DNA from: Nemania diffusa
Lineage: Eukaryota; Ascomycota; Sordariomycetes; Xylariales; Xylariaceae
DNA length: 64,000 bases
NCBI GenBank assembly: GCA_038501195.1
Contig: JBBPUQ010000003.1
Coordinates: forward strand, 1,132,501 to 1,196,500
Reading direction: 5' to 3'
Position numbers and translations under genes: made by a program. Position 1 is the first letter of the stretch; the number at the start of each line of letters is the position of its first letter. The notes beneath the pieces are model-generated. The model did not search any database. It was not told the DNA's origin and saw only the letters and a list, made by a program, of their open reading frames with translations. Positions 16,301 through 27,438 of this stretch are shown in pieces.

Positions 16301-19300
16301 GTTTAGTTTTTAATAATTTATATATAGCTTTAAAAATCTGTTGCTTTTTTATATAAATAAAACTAGTATTGCTTAAAATGTTATAATAAGTTTAATAAAA
16401 CTTTTTATTAAATTTTTATATATATATTATTTATAAGTTTTAGTTTTTTTTAAAAATATTTTATATAAAATATTATATTTTAAATTTTTTGAATTTTTTA
16501 TAAGTTTAATTTAATAATTAACTTTATATTTTCGAAATAATATTTAGTTAAAAGCTTTTTTATTAAATATATTGAAATATTTGTAATATTTTATAAATAT
16601 TATTTATTTAATTATTTTTTAAAAGTTTTTTTTTAAGTTTTTTTATTTAAACTTTTTTTAAACAATTATTAAATTTATTTTATATAAAAAAGTTACTTTA
16701 TATAATTTAATATTTTTTTAATATATTATTATTATAAAAGTTATAACATTTAATATAAAAATATTAACAAGTTAATATTTATATTATTTTATAGTATTTT
16801 TTTGTAATTTATATTTGTTATAATAATTTTTTAGCTTAGGTTTTTTTTTTAATAAAGCTTTTTTAAATAAGTTTTTTTAAAGTAGTTTTGTTTTATTATT
16901 ATTTATTAATAATATTTTTATTTTTTATAATTTATATTTTATTTAGTTTTTTTTAAACAAACTAATAATATATTAAAAAAATTTAAATATAATATAAATA
17001 AAACTAATTATAAAAAAGTATTTTTTTTGTTTTTTTATTTAACTTTTTATATATAACTTTTAATTAAAAAATTTATTTTTTTATAACAAATAAACTTTAT
17101 AATTAAATAATATTTTGTATTTTTTATATTATTTTATTTTTAAATAATTTGTTTTATTATATAATATTAATTTAATAATTTAAGCTTTTTAATTTTTTTG
17201 TTTTATTTAATAATATATTTTTAATAAATTCTTTTTTTTTTATAGTAAAAAATATTAATTTTTGCTTTTAGTAATTAATTAGTATATTATAATATATAAA
17301 AAACTTTTATTTAATAATTATATTATATTTTATATTTAATATTATTATAAAAATATTTTAAATAATATATATATTAATATAAAAGTAAATATTTAATACT
17401 TTAATAATTTTTTAGTTGCTATTGCTATTATATTTTATAATAAAAGTAAGTTTAAAACTAAATAGTTTAAAAAAGTTTAAAAGTTATATTATTTTTTTAA
17501 TAAATCGAATATTTATATATAAATATATTTTAGTTTTTATATTAATTAAAGCAGAAATAAAAAGTTTCAATTTATTAAATATTATTAAATAAACTATTAA
17601 TAAAAGCTTTTTTTCAAAAATTTTTTTTAAAAAATCAAACAAAATTTTTTTATATTAATTTAAGTTTAAAACTAATAATATAATAAACTTAAAAAAAAAA
17701 ACTAGTTGTTTTAAACTTTTTTATTTTTTAAACTTTTTTTTTTTATATTAACTTTTTAGTTGTTTTTAAAATAACTTATTTTTTTTTTATAATTGTTATA
17801 ATTTAAACAGTATTTAAATGTTTATATTTTTTATAATATAAATAGTTAATATTTTAATAGCTAGTTTTATAACAAATAAAGTAGAAATTTTTTTATATTA
17901 AAATTATTTTTTTTTTATATTATAATTTTATATAAAACTTATGCTTATTTTTTAATTTTTTAAATATTAAAATAAAAAAATATTATTTAATAGTTAAAAA
18001 TATAATTTTATTAAGTAATAGTTTTATAAATAAGTTTTATAAAAGTAAATTTTTTATAAATAAGTTTTTTAAAATGTTAACTATATTATGTTTTAACAGC
18101 TATTAATTAATTTTTTATAAAATAAAATTATTAATAAAGTTTTTATATTATTAATAATTAATAACTTAAATATAAAAATAATAAATATTAAAAATAATTT
18201 TAAAACTATTTATATTAAATATTATAATTTTATTTAATTGTTTTAGTAGTTTATTATATAAATTTTATTTATAATTAATTCAAAGTATATAAGCTTAATT
18301 AATTAATTTAACAAATTTAAGTTAAAAATTTAAAAATACTTTTAGTTTTTTTATTTTAAACTTTTTATATTTAGTTTAAACTTTTTTATATTTATAAAAA
18401 TCGCTATATAACTTTAATAAATATTTTAAAACTTTTATAATAGTTATATATATAAAACTGTTTTATTTTAAAATTTATTTTATAAATAAAATAATTTTTA
18501 AAACAATTAATTTGTTTATATATTTTAAAATATAATATATTTAATTTTATTTATTTATAAAATAGTTTATATTTATTTAAAGTTTATTTTTTATAAATAA
18601 ATATTAGTAATAAAATTTAATTATAAACTTATTATTTAAAAAAATATTATTAATAAAAATAAAAAAATTTATTATTTTTATATTTTGTTTTTTATTATTT
18701 AAAAATATTAAGTTTAATGTTGTACTTTTTTTATAATTGTTTTTTTAAATAGCATTTTTTAAAATAAATATATTATAAGTAAAACTTTTTAAAATAAATA
18801 TATATAAAATAATAAGCTTTTAAATATTTGTTTTAAAATTTAAATTATTTTAAATAATTTAGTTTTAAATAATTTTTTTAAATATAATAATAAATAAAAT
18901 GTTTTTTATTAAAATAAATTAATTAAAAGTAGTTTTATTATTAATATTATTTATATAAATATAACTTTTTTAAATAAAAAGTTATTAAATAAATATTTGT
19001 TAAATAAATTTTTGTTTAATAATAATTTATATAATAAATATTTTTTTATATATTTTAATTAAAGCTTTTTAAAAAATTTTGTTATAGTTTTATAGTTTTT
19101 TAATTTTTTTTTTATATATTTTTAAAATTTGTTTGTTTTTAATTAGCTTCGTTTTAGCTTTTTGTAAAAACTGTTTATTTTTTTATATAAAATTTTTTAT
19201 AATGTAATAAATAATATATAAATAGTTTTAATTTTAACTGCTATTAAAAGTTATAATATATAATTAATTTATTGTTTTATAAAATATTTAAGTTATAATA

Positions 19301-20006
19301 ATATAAATATATATTTTATTAAAAATAAATTTAAGTTTAATTTTATTTAATTTTTTTTAAGTATTATAATTAATAATGAACTTTTTATTTTTAAATTTAT
19401 GTTTTATTATATTAAATAAAAAAAATGTTTTATATATATAGTATTATTTTTATTAATAAATTAATTCGCATTTATTTTTTATTTAAAAAAAAAATATTTT
19501 ATTAAATTTTATTAACAATTAAATAAAATATATAAAAGTTTTATATTATTTTGTTTTTTATATAGTTTTAATATTATTAGTAAATATTTTTTTTAAAATT
19601 ATTAAAGTGTTTTTTAATAAACTTTAATATAGTTTTTTATAAAGTAATATTATAAATTATAAACTTTTTAATTAAAAAGTTTAAAGTAGCTTTTTTTGTA
19701 TTAAAATAACTATTTTTGTTTTTAAAATAAAAATAGAAATTGTTTAATATAAGCATTTTTTTTTTTTTTTTTTTTAAATGCTAAAAAAACTTATAATATT
19801 ATAGCTTAGCATTTTTTTTAAAATATAAAGTTAATATAAAAAATATAAAAAAAATTTAATATTAAATAAAAAATTTAGTATTTAGTAATAAATCGATATT
19901 TTAATATTAGTATTAAATATATTTAGTATTAAATTAATATTAAATTAATATTAAGTTAAATTTTTTAATATTAATTTATAACAAATAAATAAAACGAGTT
20001 TAATAT

Positions 20007-20307
20007 TATAAGAACTAAAAAAGAACAATTAATATAGCATATATAAAAATATTATATATTTGAAAAAAAATATTAAATTAAAAAAGAAAAAAAAAAAAAA
20101 TTAAATTTACAATAGCAGGCTCGATTATATATAGGTTTTTTTTTTTGTAATAAATACTTTTTCTATTGTTTCAGTATTATTTGTTATATTTTTATTGTTT
20201 GCTTTTAATACAATAGAATAAATATTTACTACAAAATATAATAAATACTTTAATATATTTTTTATATACTGTCTTTTTATACAGTAAATATAGTTTAGCT
20301 ATAACTA
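20007..20307. repeat. Right LTR (less mutated copy)
   Basis: This copy pairs with 13,060-13,362. It retains several C and G bases lost from the left copy, including AGCAGGCTCGATT near 20,114 and CTGTC near 20,270. Matching sequence stops at CTATAACTA (20,299-20,307), after which the two flanks diverge. Confidence 0.72.
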
Positions 20308-21034
20308 ATATTTGCATTTTTAATTTATTAATATTTTATTTATAAATAAAAACTTTAATATTTAAAATTTATTAATAGTTATAAATAATTTTATAATATT
20401 TTTATAAAGCAGTTTTATTTTTTATATTTTTATTAACTATTTTTTGTTATAAATTAAAGCTATAAAAACTAAAAATAAAGTAATTAATTATTATTTTTAA
20501 AATAAATATTTTTAAAAAAATAAAAAAAATAAAATGTTTTAAAAATATTTTTAATATATTATAAACATTTATTTATTTTATTAAATTTTATATATAAATA
20601 TAATAAACTAATAATATTTTATTTAACTTTTAAAATAAACTTTTTAATTTTTTTATAAAAAATATAATAGAATTGTTTATTATTTATATTAAATATTTAT
20701 TTTTAAATATTTGTTTTATAATTTATAAATCTGTTTTTTTTTATAGTTTTATTTTTTGTTTTTTTAAATATAAACTATAATTATATATTGCTGTTTATAA
20801 ATATAACAGTTTTATTTTTATACAATATATTAACAGCTTTTATAATATTAAATATTTTATTTTATTATTTTATAAAGTTTATTTATTTGAATTTTTAATA
20901 TAAATATTATAGCTATTTAATAACAGAACTAGTTTTTTTAAACTTTTTGTAATAGTTAATATTAAAAATCTTTATAGTTTATAGTTAATTATTTTAAGCT
21001 ATAAGCTAACTTTAAAAATATTGAATTTAATTTT

Positions 21035-21200
21035 AAATTTATATTTAATTTTAAAGTTTTTAAAATTTTTAAAGCTATATTTAACTTTAAAGTTTTTAAA
21101 GTTATATTTAATTTTAAAGTTTTATTTAACTTTGAAGTTTTTAAAATCTTTAAAATTTTTAAAGTTTTATTTAACTTTAAAAACTTTAAAGTTGTATTTA
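21035..21200. repeat. Degenerate TTTAAAGTTTTTAAAGTT tandem repeat
   Basis: Imperfect units built from ATTTAACTTTAAAGTTTTTAAA are repeated about six times. The repeat keeps one frame open and produces a leucine/lysine-only translation, which is an artefact of the repeat and not a gene. Confidence 0.7.
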
Positions 21201-22385
21201 TAAAAGCTATAGTTATAATTGCTACAAATAAATAAACTAATATTAATAATAAATATATAGCATATATTAGAATTATAATATTAAAAAATATTAAAAATAT
21301 AAATTTTTTTAAAGTATTAAATAGCTAATTTATAGCTATTAATAGTTTGAATTTATTAAAATAAATAGTAATAGCATATTTACTATTTAATTAAAAATAT
21401 TGTATTAATTTTAATTAGTAACATTATTATTAATAATATTATTATAAATAATAATAGTGTTTTATTACTATTACTTTTTTATATAGCTAGCTTTTTATTA
21501 TATTAAAAATATATAAAATAATTTAAATTTTAATATAATAAATTAAATAAAAAGCTATTAAAATATAAAAAAGCAAAATATTAAAAGTTTTTTAGTTATA
21601 AAAAAAAGATTATATAAAAAGTTATATAAATTTGCTAAATTTAAAAATGTTAATAAGCCGATATTAAATATATTAAAAATAGTTTGTACTATAGTTATAA
21701 AATCAGCTATAAAAAATAATATAAAAAATAAAACTTTTTTAAAAAAAATAATATTAATAGATTTTTAATTAGCAAAATCAACTAAATAAATAAAATAATA
21801 TTATAATTTAAAAAGATTTAATTAATAAATAATATCAAATATATTAAAATTAATAAAAGTATTAATTAATAAGTTTAAACTTTTAGTTAATAAAATTTCT
21901 AAATATAACAATTAAATAATAAACTTATTTAAAATTTCTAAATTAAAAAGTTCTATTAATAATATTTTAAAGTTTTTATTAAAAAATAAAAAAATATATA
22001 TAAAAATTTTAAATAAATTTATAAACTAAAAACTAAATAAATTGAAAATATAATTGTTAACTAATTTAAAATAATATAAATTAAATAATAATTAAAACTT
22101 TTATTATTTTTAAAACAAAAATTTATATTAAATAAAACAAAAAATAAAAAGTTTAGCTATTAGCTTAAGTTATATTTATAAATTTATTAAACTAACTTTA
22201 GTAACAATATTTATAACGTTAATAAATTAATAAAACAATAATAATATATTAAAACGACTTATTAACAAAAGTTTTAATATATAAAAAAAATATATGTTTT
22301 ATCAAAAATACTAAAAAAGTTTTAAAAGCAGAACTTGTATTAAAGAGTAATATAATATTATAAATTATTAAAAAAAATCTTAGCA

Positions 22386-22787
22386 AATTGGCCAAATCTA
22401 GACTATTTTATATTTTTGTGTATCATATGTTTTCGCTCTACTTATCTATATCATGCTGTGAATACTAATTAGCGATAAATAATAAGATATGCAAAGCAAG
22501 GGCAAGGTATGTAGTCATTTCTCCGGAAGCTCTCAGTAGCAGGTCTTTGCGCTTTTAGGATAGTCTCTTATCAGTCTACGCTATTAGATTACGGATGTAC
22601 TCAGCTTGAAGAAAATTTAAAAAATGCTAGAACCAGAATGTATAACACAATAGACACAGGCGAGTTGCTGCTCACTAATACAGGCCATACGTATGTTTGA
22701 CATATGGCAAATGACTTCTAAGCGTAACATAATTATGGAAGCGGGAAAAAAATATAGCACTAGTAATGCCAACAAAAGAATAACTCT
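22386..22787. other. Junction between AT island and genic DNA
   Basis: Composition becomes roughly balanced within tens of bases after the island. I see no gene here apart from the downstream flank of the tRNA-Gly(GCC) gene, including a T4 run at 22,774-22,777 on the minus strand. Confidence 0.6.
22774..22777 (-). terminator. Pol III T4 terminator of tRNA-Gly(GCC)
   Basis: TTTT on the minus strand, 11 nt beyond the 3' end of the tRNA. Confidence 0.6.
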
Positions 22788-22858
22788 TGCATCAGCCGTG
22801 AATCGAACACGGGGCCCATCGATGGCAACGATGGATTTTACCACTAAACCACTGATGC
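22788..22858 (-). tRNA. tRNA-Gly (GCC anticodon)
   Basis: On the minus strand the 71-nt sequence folds as a complete cloverleaf. The acceptor stem GCATCAG pairs with CTGATGC, the D loop contains TTTAGTGGTAA, and the anticodon stem is CATCG/CGATG. The loop TTGCCAT gives anticodon GCC, and the T arm contains GTTCGATTC. There is no intron. A short T4 run 11 nt downstream (22,774-22,777 read on the minus strand) can serve as the RNA polymerase III terminator. The gene lies about 400 bp from the edge of the AT island. Confidence 0.95.
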
Positions 22859-23954
22859 TTCGTAATTGGTAGTTGATGCAGTTTGAGCGGGACATGGCAG
22901 GTTATAATCTAATGGTTGGAGCATGTTAGACTCCACTCTCCCTTATATTCCGACTCGCGGTCCATATTTCTCACGCAATATTTTTCCTAACTTTTTAATA
23001 CCCTGCTATACCTCGAGCGCGAGCGCGATACAAAATATGTAGTGTCAGGTTTCTATATTAAGCTAAATGTGACCAAAAACTGTCACATTTCGGGGGCACT
23101 TGTGAAGACCGAGGACTAGTAGCAGTCGAGTACATAATCCATCAGTGAACCCGCACTTACCAGATTACGCGTGTATACGTATGAAGAAGGCGGATAGAAG
23201 AATCGAAGCGCAGTTTGTGATAGGGGGGCTGGGTCACATCGTATCATTGGGTCACGGACGTGTTTCTCGAAAGGACCCTACCAGAGACATGTATTACCAT
23301 GTGACGTATCCTCGCACGACACCCAGTGGTGTCATTCAATCATCACAACGTAAGGATGGTGAATTTTGACTCGGCGGTGAAATATGAAACAGCAGGGTTA
23401 CAAACATCAGGTTTTTGGTCCTCACAGCGAGGCTCCCCCGCGCCGGCGCAACAACGACAAGGTATGGGTAAGTAATATAGTGTTAGCCTTCTGCTGGAGT
23501 CTCGACAAAGTTGGGCGCCTATTGCTAATCCAATTAGGTTTCGTAATCCCTATTTTCCTGAGAGCTGAACTTGAGCCTCAAACTACAGTATGCGGAGGAA
23601 TGACCCATGAACCAATAGGGCCAGTAACCAAACGGTTGACAGGGATAACATGCATACCTATTAGATCGTTAGTTGATCTATGCGTAGTAGGCCAACAAAT
23701 AAAGCTGCTGATAGTTAGTGTTTATTCGATCCGAAAACCGTCCTGCTATGAGCAATGGTCCGCCCATCTTGTACTTCACTATTGAAAACACTATTCGAAA
23801 TTGAAAAGAGCTCTATCTCGCCCTTTTGGCGTTTTCGCGCACGCAGATCTCTCAGTACGCCCCAAGAACGGATATGCAAACGAACATTATCCCTCGCATC
23901 GTGACAGTATTCAACACCTCAGAGGATCCACTCCGTGATTCGCTAGTTGTCAGC
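22859..23954. other. Intergenic region between the two tRNA genes
   Basis: Stop-free frames of 74 and 133 codons occur on the plus strand (23,145-23,369 and 23,384-23,785). Neither has a recognisable domain, start context or intron signals. I treat the stretch as non-coding. Confidence 0.5.
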
Positions 23955-24026
23955 GCTGTAGTAGTGTAGTGGTTATCATTCTAGCCTTCCAAGCTTGAGA
24001 CCGGTGTTCGATTCACCGTTACAGCA
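23955..24026 (+). tRNA. tRNA-Gly (TCC anticodon), slightly degenerate
   Basis: The acceptor stem GCTGTAG pairs with TTACAGC, with one G-U. The D arm contains GTGTAGTGGTTATCA, and the anticodon loop CTTCCAA gives TCC. The T arm is CGGTG-TTCGATT-CACCG, and a T5 run follows at once. The anticodon stem CTAGC/GCTTG has a U-U mismatch at position 28:42, where typical fungal copies are fully paired. It is probably functional, but a pseudo-tRNA is possible. Confidence 0.85.
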
Positions 24027-24028
24027 TC

Positions 24029-24033
24029 TTTTT
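24029..24033 (+). terminator. Pol III T5 terminator of tRNA-Gly(TCC)
   Basis: TTTTT begins three bases after the discriminator base of the tRNA. Confidence 0.8.
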
Positions 24034-24877
24034 GGAGAATCTTGGAGAATCCGCATAAAAATTGCCTATTATATTACACGTAGATAGGTTGGAAGGGTTG
24101 ATGTTTTGCTGTTTAGGTATACTCAGGGCGAGAACCTCTAGCCTACTATGGTGGGTTGACCGTCCTCGACACTCAGGCGTTGGTTGCTGCATGCTTTGTC
24201 GCTTCTCCTGATGAGATTTCTGGTACACCAACAAGTGCTGTATGTGTTCTTTGGGAATGCGAATGAAATAGGCTGGCTTACACATATATACATATATACT
24301 CTGTACAGAGCTTACTGATGATTTTACCAAGTATGTTTTGAGATCTTCGCTGAGATGTAAATCTCCCCGCATCTACATATTGGTTGACCAGACTAGCTAA
24401 GTTGGCCGCCCCACGTTCATGGCAAGGATGGTGTTTCATGGCTGAGAGCCCCCTGTCAGAGCATCGCAATATGTCCAAAAATGGAAATACGCAACCGGTC
24501 GTGCAGTTTCGACTGGGCACTTAGCGCTTGTCTTCACGCATATCGACCCAACTTGAGACGTTAATGTCACAGCTTCACGAGAACGCACGATGTTATTCTC
24601 CACTCGCTAAGTTTCGCTCCTCTTCGCTCCCCTGGGTCGGTCAGTAGATCATCTTAATTAAGTGTGCAGGTTCTAGCGAGGATTAGTCTTGATTTATAGA
24701 ATGGTAGACTAGGGGAAAATCAAACCTCATCTGTCCATGCAAGATTTCTCTTCCATTTCCTTTCTATTCTTCGTCTTGCTGCTGGATCAGTCTATGCCAA
24801 CTCGTTTTCTCCTGTTGTAATTTATTCGTTTCTGTTCTGCGCCAGGTTTGCGTTTTTAAAATCCATATCCTTAAAAG
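24034..24877. other. Intergenic region upstream of the UstYa-like gene
   Basis: No gene is supported. The last ~200 bp are pyrimidine-rich (CTTCCATTTCC, TTCGTCTTGCTGCTGG), as is usual for a fungal promoter and 5' leader. Overlapping minus-strand frames at 24,019-24,520 have no recognisable content. Confidence 0.5.
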
Positions 24878-25799
24878 ATGTCGAGGAGTTATAATCCCAG
24901 GTCTCTCGACGAGGAACCCTTCTTAGAAAAAGGCGAACGTACCGAAGTAAATGAGAACCTCACATGGGCAGGCGAAAGCGAATCTCTGGCCTCTATAATC
25001 CGGAATTTGAGCCCACATTGGGTATGGTTGGCACATGCTATCCTGTTGTCAGCCTCGGTGCTGTTCTTCGCACTTAGCTTCTGTGCGAAGACATCGAAAA
25101 TATCCGATCTCGAATATACAAAAAAGTACTCAGCATGGTGTACGTATATTCTATTGACAGAGGTGCATATCGCCAAATGCTAATGATTTCTATAGCACCG
25201 GCCGCAAGCGCTGTCAAGTACGAAACTCAGCACTTCGATCTACCTCCGATAGCAGAAGGGCCGTTTATTGGTACGGGAGACGACGTAGACGCCAGATGGG
25301 ATTACATCTCAGCGAGTATGTAGCACTATTATCTATTTTGCAGCGTTACATATATTAACACTGCTCATTAGTCGGTGACACAATGATATCTCATGACGAA
25401 ATGGTAAAGTTGGGACTCAACCCCGACATCTCATTAAAGATCACGGATCCGCGCAATGGAAAACCGGGATATCGCGTGGCCGTCGAGGTCTTCCACCAAC
25501 TCCACTGCCTCAATCTGCTCCGACAGAACGTGCATAAAGACTATTACGCGCCCCTCGGAGGCGATACATCGGCGCCACTGATGGATTTGCGGGGACACCT
25601 CGACCACTGCATCGATGCGCTGCGGCAGTTCGTCATGTGCCAGGGCGACGTCGGAGTGTTCAGTTTCAACTACCCCTTCAATGATGGTGACCCGTGGCCA
25701 GACTACAGCACCCCGCATACGTGCAGGAATTTCGAGAGCATACGACAATGGGCGGTCGACAATACGGTGCCGCGAGGTCCAGACGAGCCCGAACACTGA
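24878..25799 (+). CDS. UstYa-like oxidase family protein (DUF3328)
   Basis: I read three exons: 24,878-25,139, 25,196-25,315 and 25,372-25,799, giving 269 residues. Both introns are 56 bp (GTACGT...TAG and GTATGT...TAG). The protein has an N-terminal cytosolic segment, one transmembrane helix at about residues 48-70, and a C-terminal domain. That domain carries the two family motifs HQLHC (169-173) and HLDHC (203-207), the second followed by the typical ALRQ. UstYa-type proteins carry out oxidative cyclisation, halogenation or related steps on ribosomal or nonribosomal peptides in cyclic-peptide pathways such as ustiloxin and cyclochlorotine. Here the gene stands alone between the tRNAs and ERG3. 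No KEX2-repeat precursor, tyrosinase, peptidase or second DUF3328 gene is visible nearby, so its substrate is unknown. Family assignment is firm; function is inferred from the family. Confidence 0.87.
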
Positions 25800-27438
25800 T
25801 TTATTTCTACGGCTTAGCGCCGGTAGCGTTTGCGTCAAATAATTATTGTATACATATATATATGCTATCTTTCGAGTTGACCGCTTAGAAAACGAGTACG
25901 AGTGCCTGTATATAACTTCTCAGCTGAAAAATTACTACACATATGAGAAGCTAAGGAGCAAAGCGGAATGAGCTGTTCAAGAGCGTGCGGCCAGCATGCC
26001 GCACGATACCCACTGCAAGCGTCGCCCCAGATAATTGGACTCTTATTGTACTTTGATACCCGTGTTTCGTTGCCTGATCGGTATATGCCAAGAGATCGAG
26101 GCGCGATTTTCCTGATCAGATATTTGGGTTATGTATTTACAAAGGGGATAAATAGTTTCCCTCGAGTCTATTCTGTAATCCTGAGAGTATTTGGGCGGCG
26201 AAGAATATTCAAGTCAGGGGTTTTGCGCATACACAAAAGTTGCTGAGACTACGCATCTAATCAGCGGGCCTTTATGGTAATTCGCGGCAGAGAAGAATAG
26301 ATAACCAATAAATGCGACTGATCAGCACATCTGGTAGCCACAGTTAGGGATAGTGAGGCGGTGGCAAGATGTTTTGACGTATGTTAGTCAAGCAGCATCT
26401 TTATCTAGCGTACCTGGTAGAAGCCTTTAAGAGCTTCGATACGAATACGAAAACGGCACCTGTAGTTGAAGTGACCGTCTTTTTAAAAAGGGATTTGATT
26501 GGATCCAGCTTCGTAAGGAGAACAATCGACCGGAATCTTCAATTCCCAGTGGTGTGAGAAACTGACAGACCAATGGGAAGTTCCAATTGCTAGAGAAGCC
26601 GCAAACATGGCACCTGCATCGCTAGGGCGCCTAGTTAGCCCGTCTCACCGATTCAATTCGCAAGCGATCCCGGTTTGTCCCAGATGTAGCTACTGCAGGT
26701 CCCTATTATCAAGAACCCGATGATGCCACATCGAAATGCCTTAGTGTTTGTGATCGTACGTTCGTGTTCGCATTCGACATTAATTTCCAAAGTTCAGTTC
26801 TCTAGATAGCGTGATTCGATAAAAATCGTGCTACATACCGAGATACCAACGAGTATATGTATATGCTATATGTAGATATAATAAGGTCATGCAGCTGTCT
26901 CATTTATTTTGAGTTCTTATTAAACTCGCCATTCGGAGTTGACCAACAACGTGGAGTGCAGCGTATAGTAGTACCACCCTTACACGGACGGTCTTTCAGG
27001 GGTCCATGAACTTCAACAAAATCTTTTGGTCTATAATTATCCGTCACTTACTGCAACCCAATTGATCAACGCCCTGCGTACATAGAGATTGCTTTTAAAT
27101 ATTTCCCCTCGCTGTCACCTCATCATATCATCCTCTTGATTTATCAATCTCATACCTGCTTATCAGATCCGGAGCCCGCAGTGTCGAGATCTACCTACAC
27201 GAGCGCAGTGTAGCTCCACCGATAACACCGAAATTGTGCCCGTCCCATGCCTACTCGGTACTAGCCAGGATCTCGTCTTAGACCTGCATTGACATACCTA
27301 ATCTAATAAATCTCCCCTTCGTCTGCTTCCACCAGCTCGACTCGTTCGAGCGTTTATTCTCGTCCCATCTCTGTACAGTTGTTGTTGCTGCGTTCGTCTC
27401 TTTCTCCCCTCGAGTCTCAACAACTGTACGCGACCAAG
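25800..27438. other. Intergenic region, UstYa-like gene to ERG3
   Basis: No gene is supported. It contains a GC hairpin at 25,984-26,005 (arms CGTGCGGC/GCCGCACG). A 92-codon frame at 25,968-26,246 has no recognisable features. The last 350 bp are pyrimidine-rich and probably contain the ERG3 promoter and leader. Confidence 0.5.
25984..26005. repeat. GC-rich inverted repeat, 8-bp arms
   Basis: CGTGCGGC and GCCGCACG flank the loop CAGCAT, 185 bp after the stop codon of the UstYa-like gene. A role in 3' processing is possible but unproven. Confidence 0.5.

Larger units (their letters stand above)
13060..20307. mobile_element. RIP-inactivated LTR retrotransposon remnant
   Basis: Two direct repeats of about 300 bp (13,060-13,362 and 20,007-20,307) enclose about 6.64 kb, a normal spacing for a Ty1/copia or Ty3/gypsy element. 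The differences between the repeats are almost all C/T or G/A transitions, as expected if two originally identical LTRs were mutated independently by RIP. The left LTR begins TG; in the right copy this reads TA, a G-to-A change. Both copies end in CTA, which could be a mutated CCA. AT-rich 5-bp blocks flank the element, but a target-site duplication cannot be proven in such low-complexity DNA. The internal region has no translatable gag or pol, so the superfamily is not assignable by eye. Confidence 0.72.
1..22385. repeat. Extreme AT-rich island, RIP-mutated repeats
   Basis: By eye roughly nine bases in ten are A or T for more than 22 kb. The few remaining C and G sit mainly in AAC, GTT, AGCT and AAGT contexts, while CpA and TpG are depleted. 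That is the footprint of repeat-induced point mutation, which converts CpA to TpA on either strand of duplicated DNA in Pezizomycotina. No reading frame with protein-like composition is present; the single stop-free frame near 21,021 is a low-complexity repeat. The island contains an LTR pair and a second homologous segment, annotated separately. It ends sharply at about 22,385, where composition returns to roughly balanced within tens of bases. A regional centromere or a subtelomeric repeat block would look similar and cannot be excluded here. Confidence 0.92.

Noticed and set aside
21021..21203. 60-codon open frame inside the AT island
   Set aside because: It contains almost only Leu, Lys, Phe and Tyr and is generated by a tandem TTTAAAG repeat.
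1..22385. Mitochondrial DNA insertion or contig
   Set aside because: No mitochondrial rRNA, tRNA or respiratory gene is readable, and the CpA depletion and LTR pair fit nuclear RIP better.
23384..23785. 133-codon frame near the tRNA genes
   Set aside because: No domain, poor start context, no splice signals; considered as a RiPP precursor for the UstYa-like gene but it has no repeated core or KEX2 sites.
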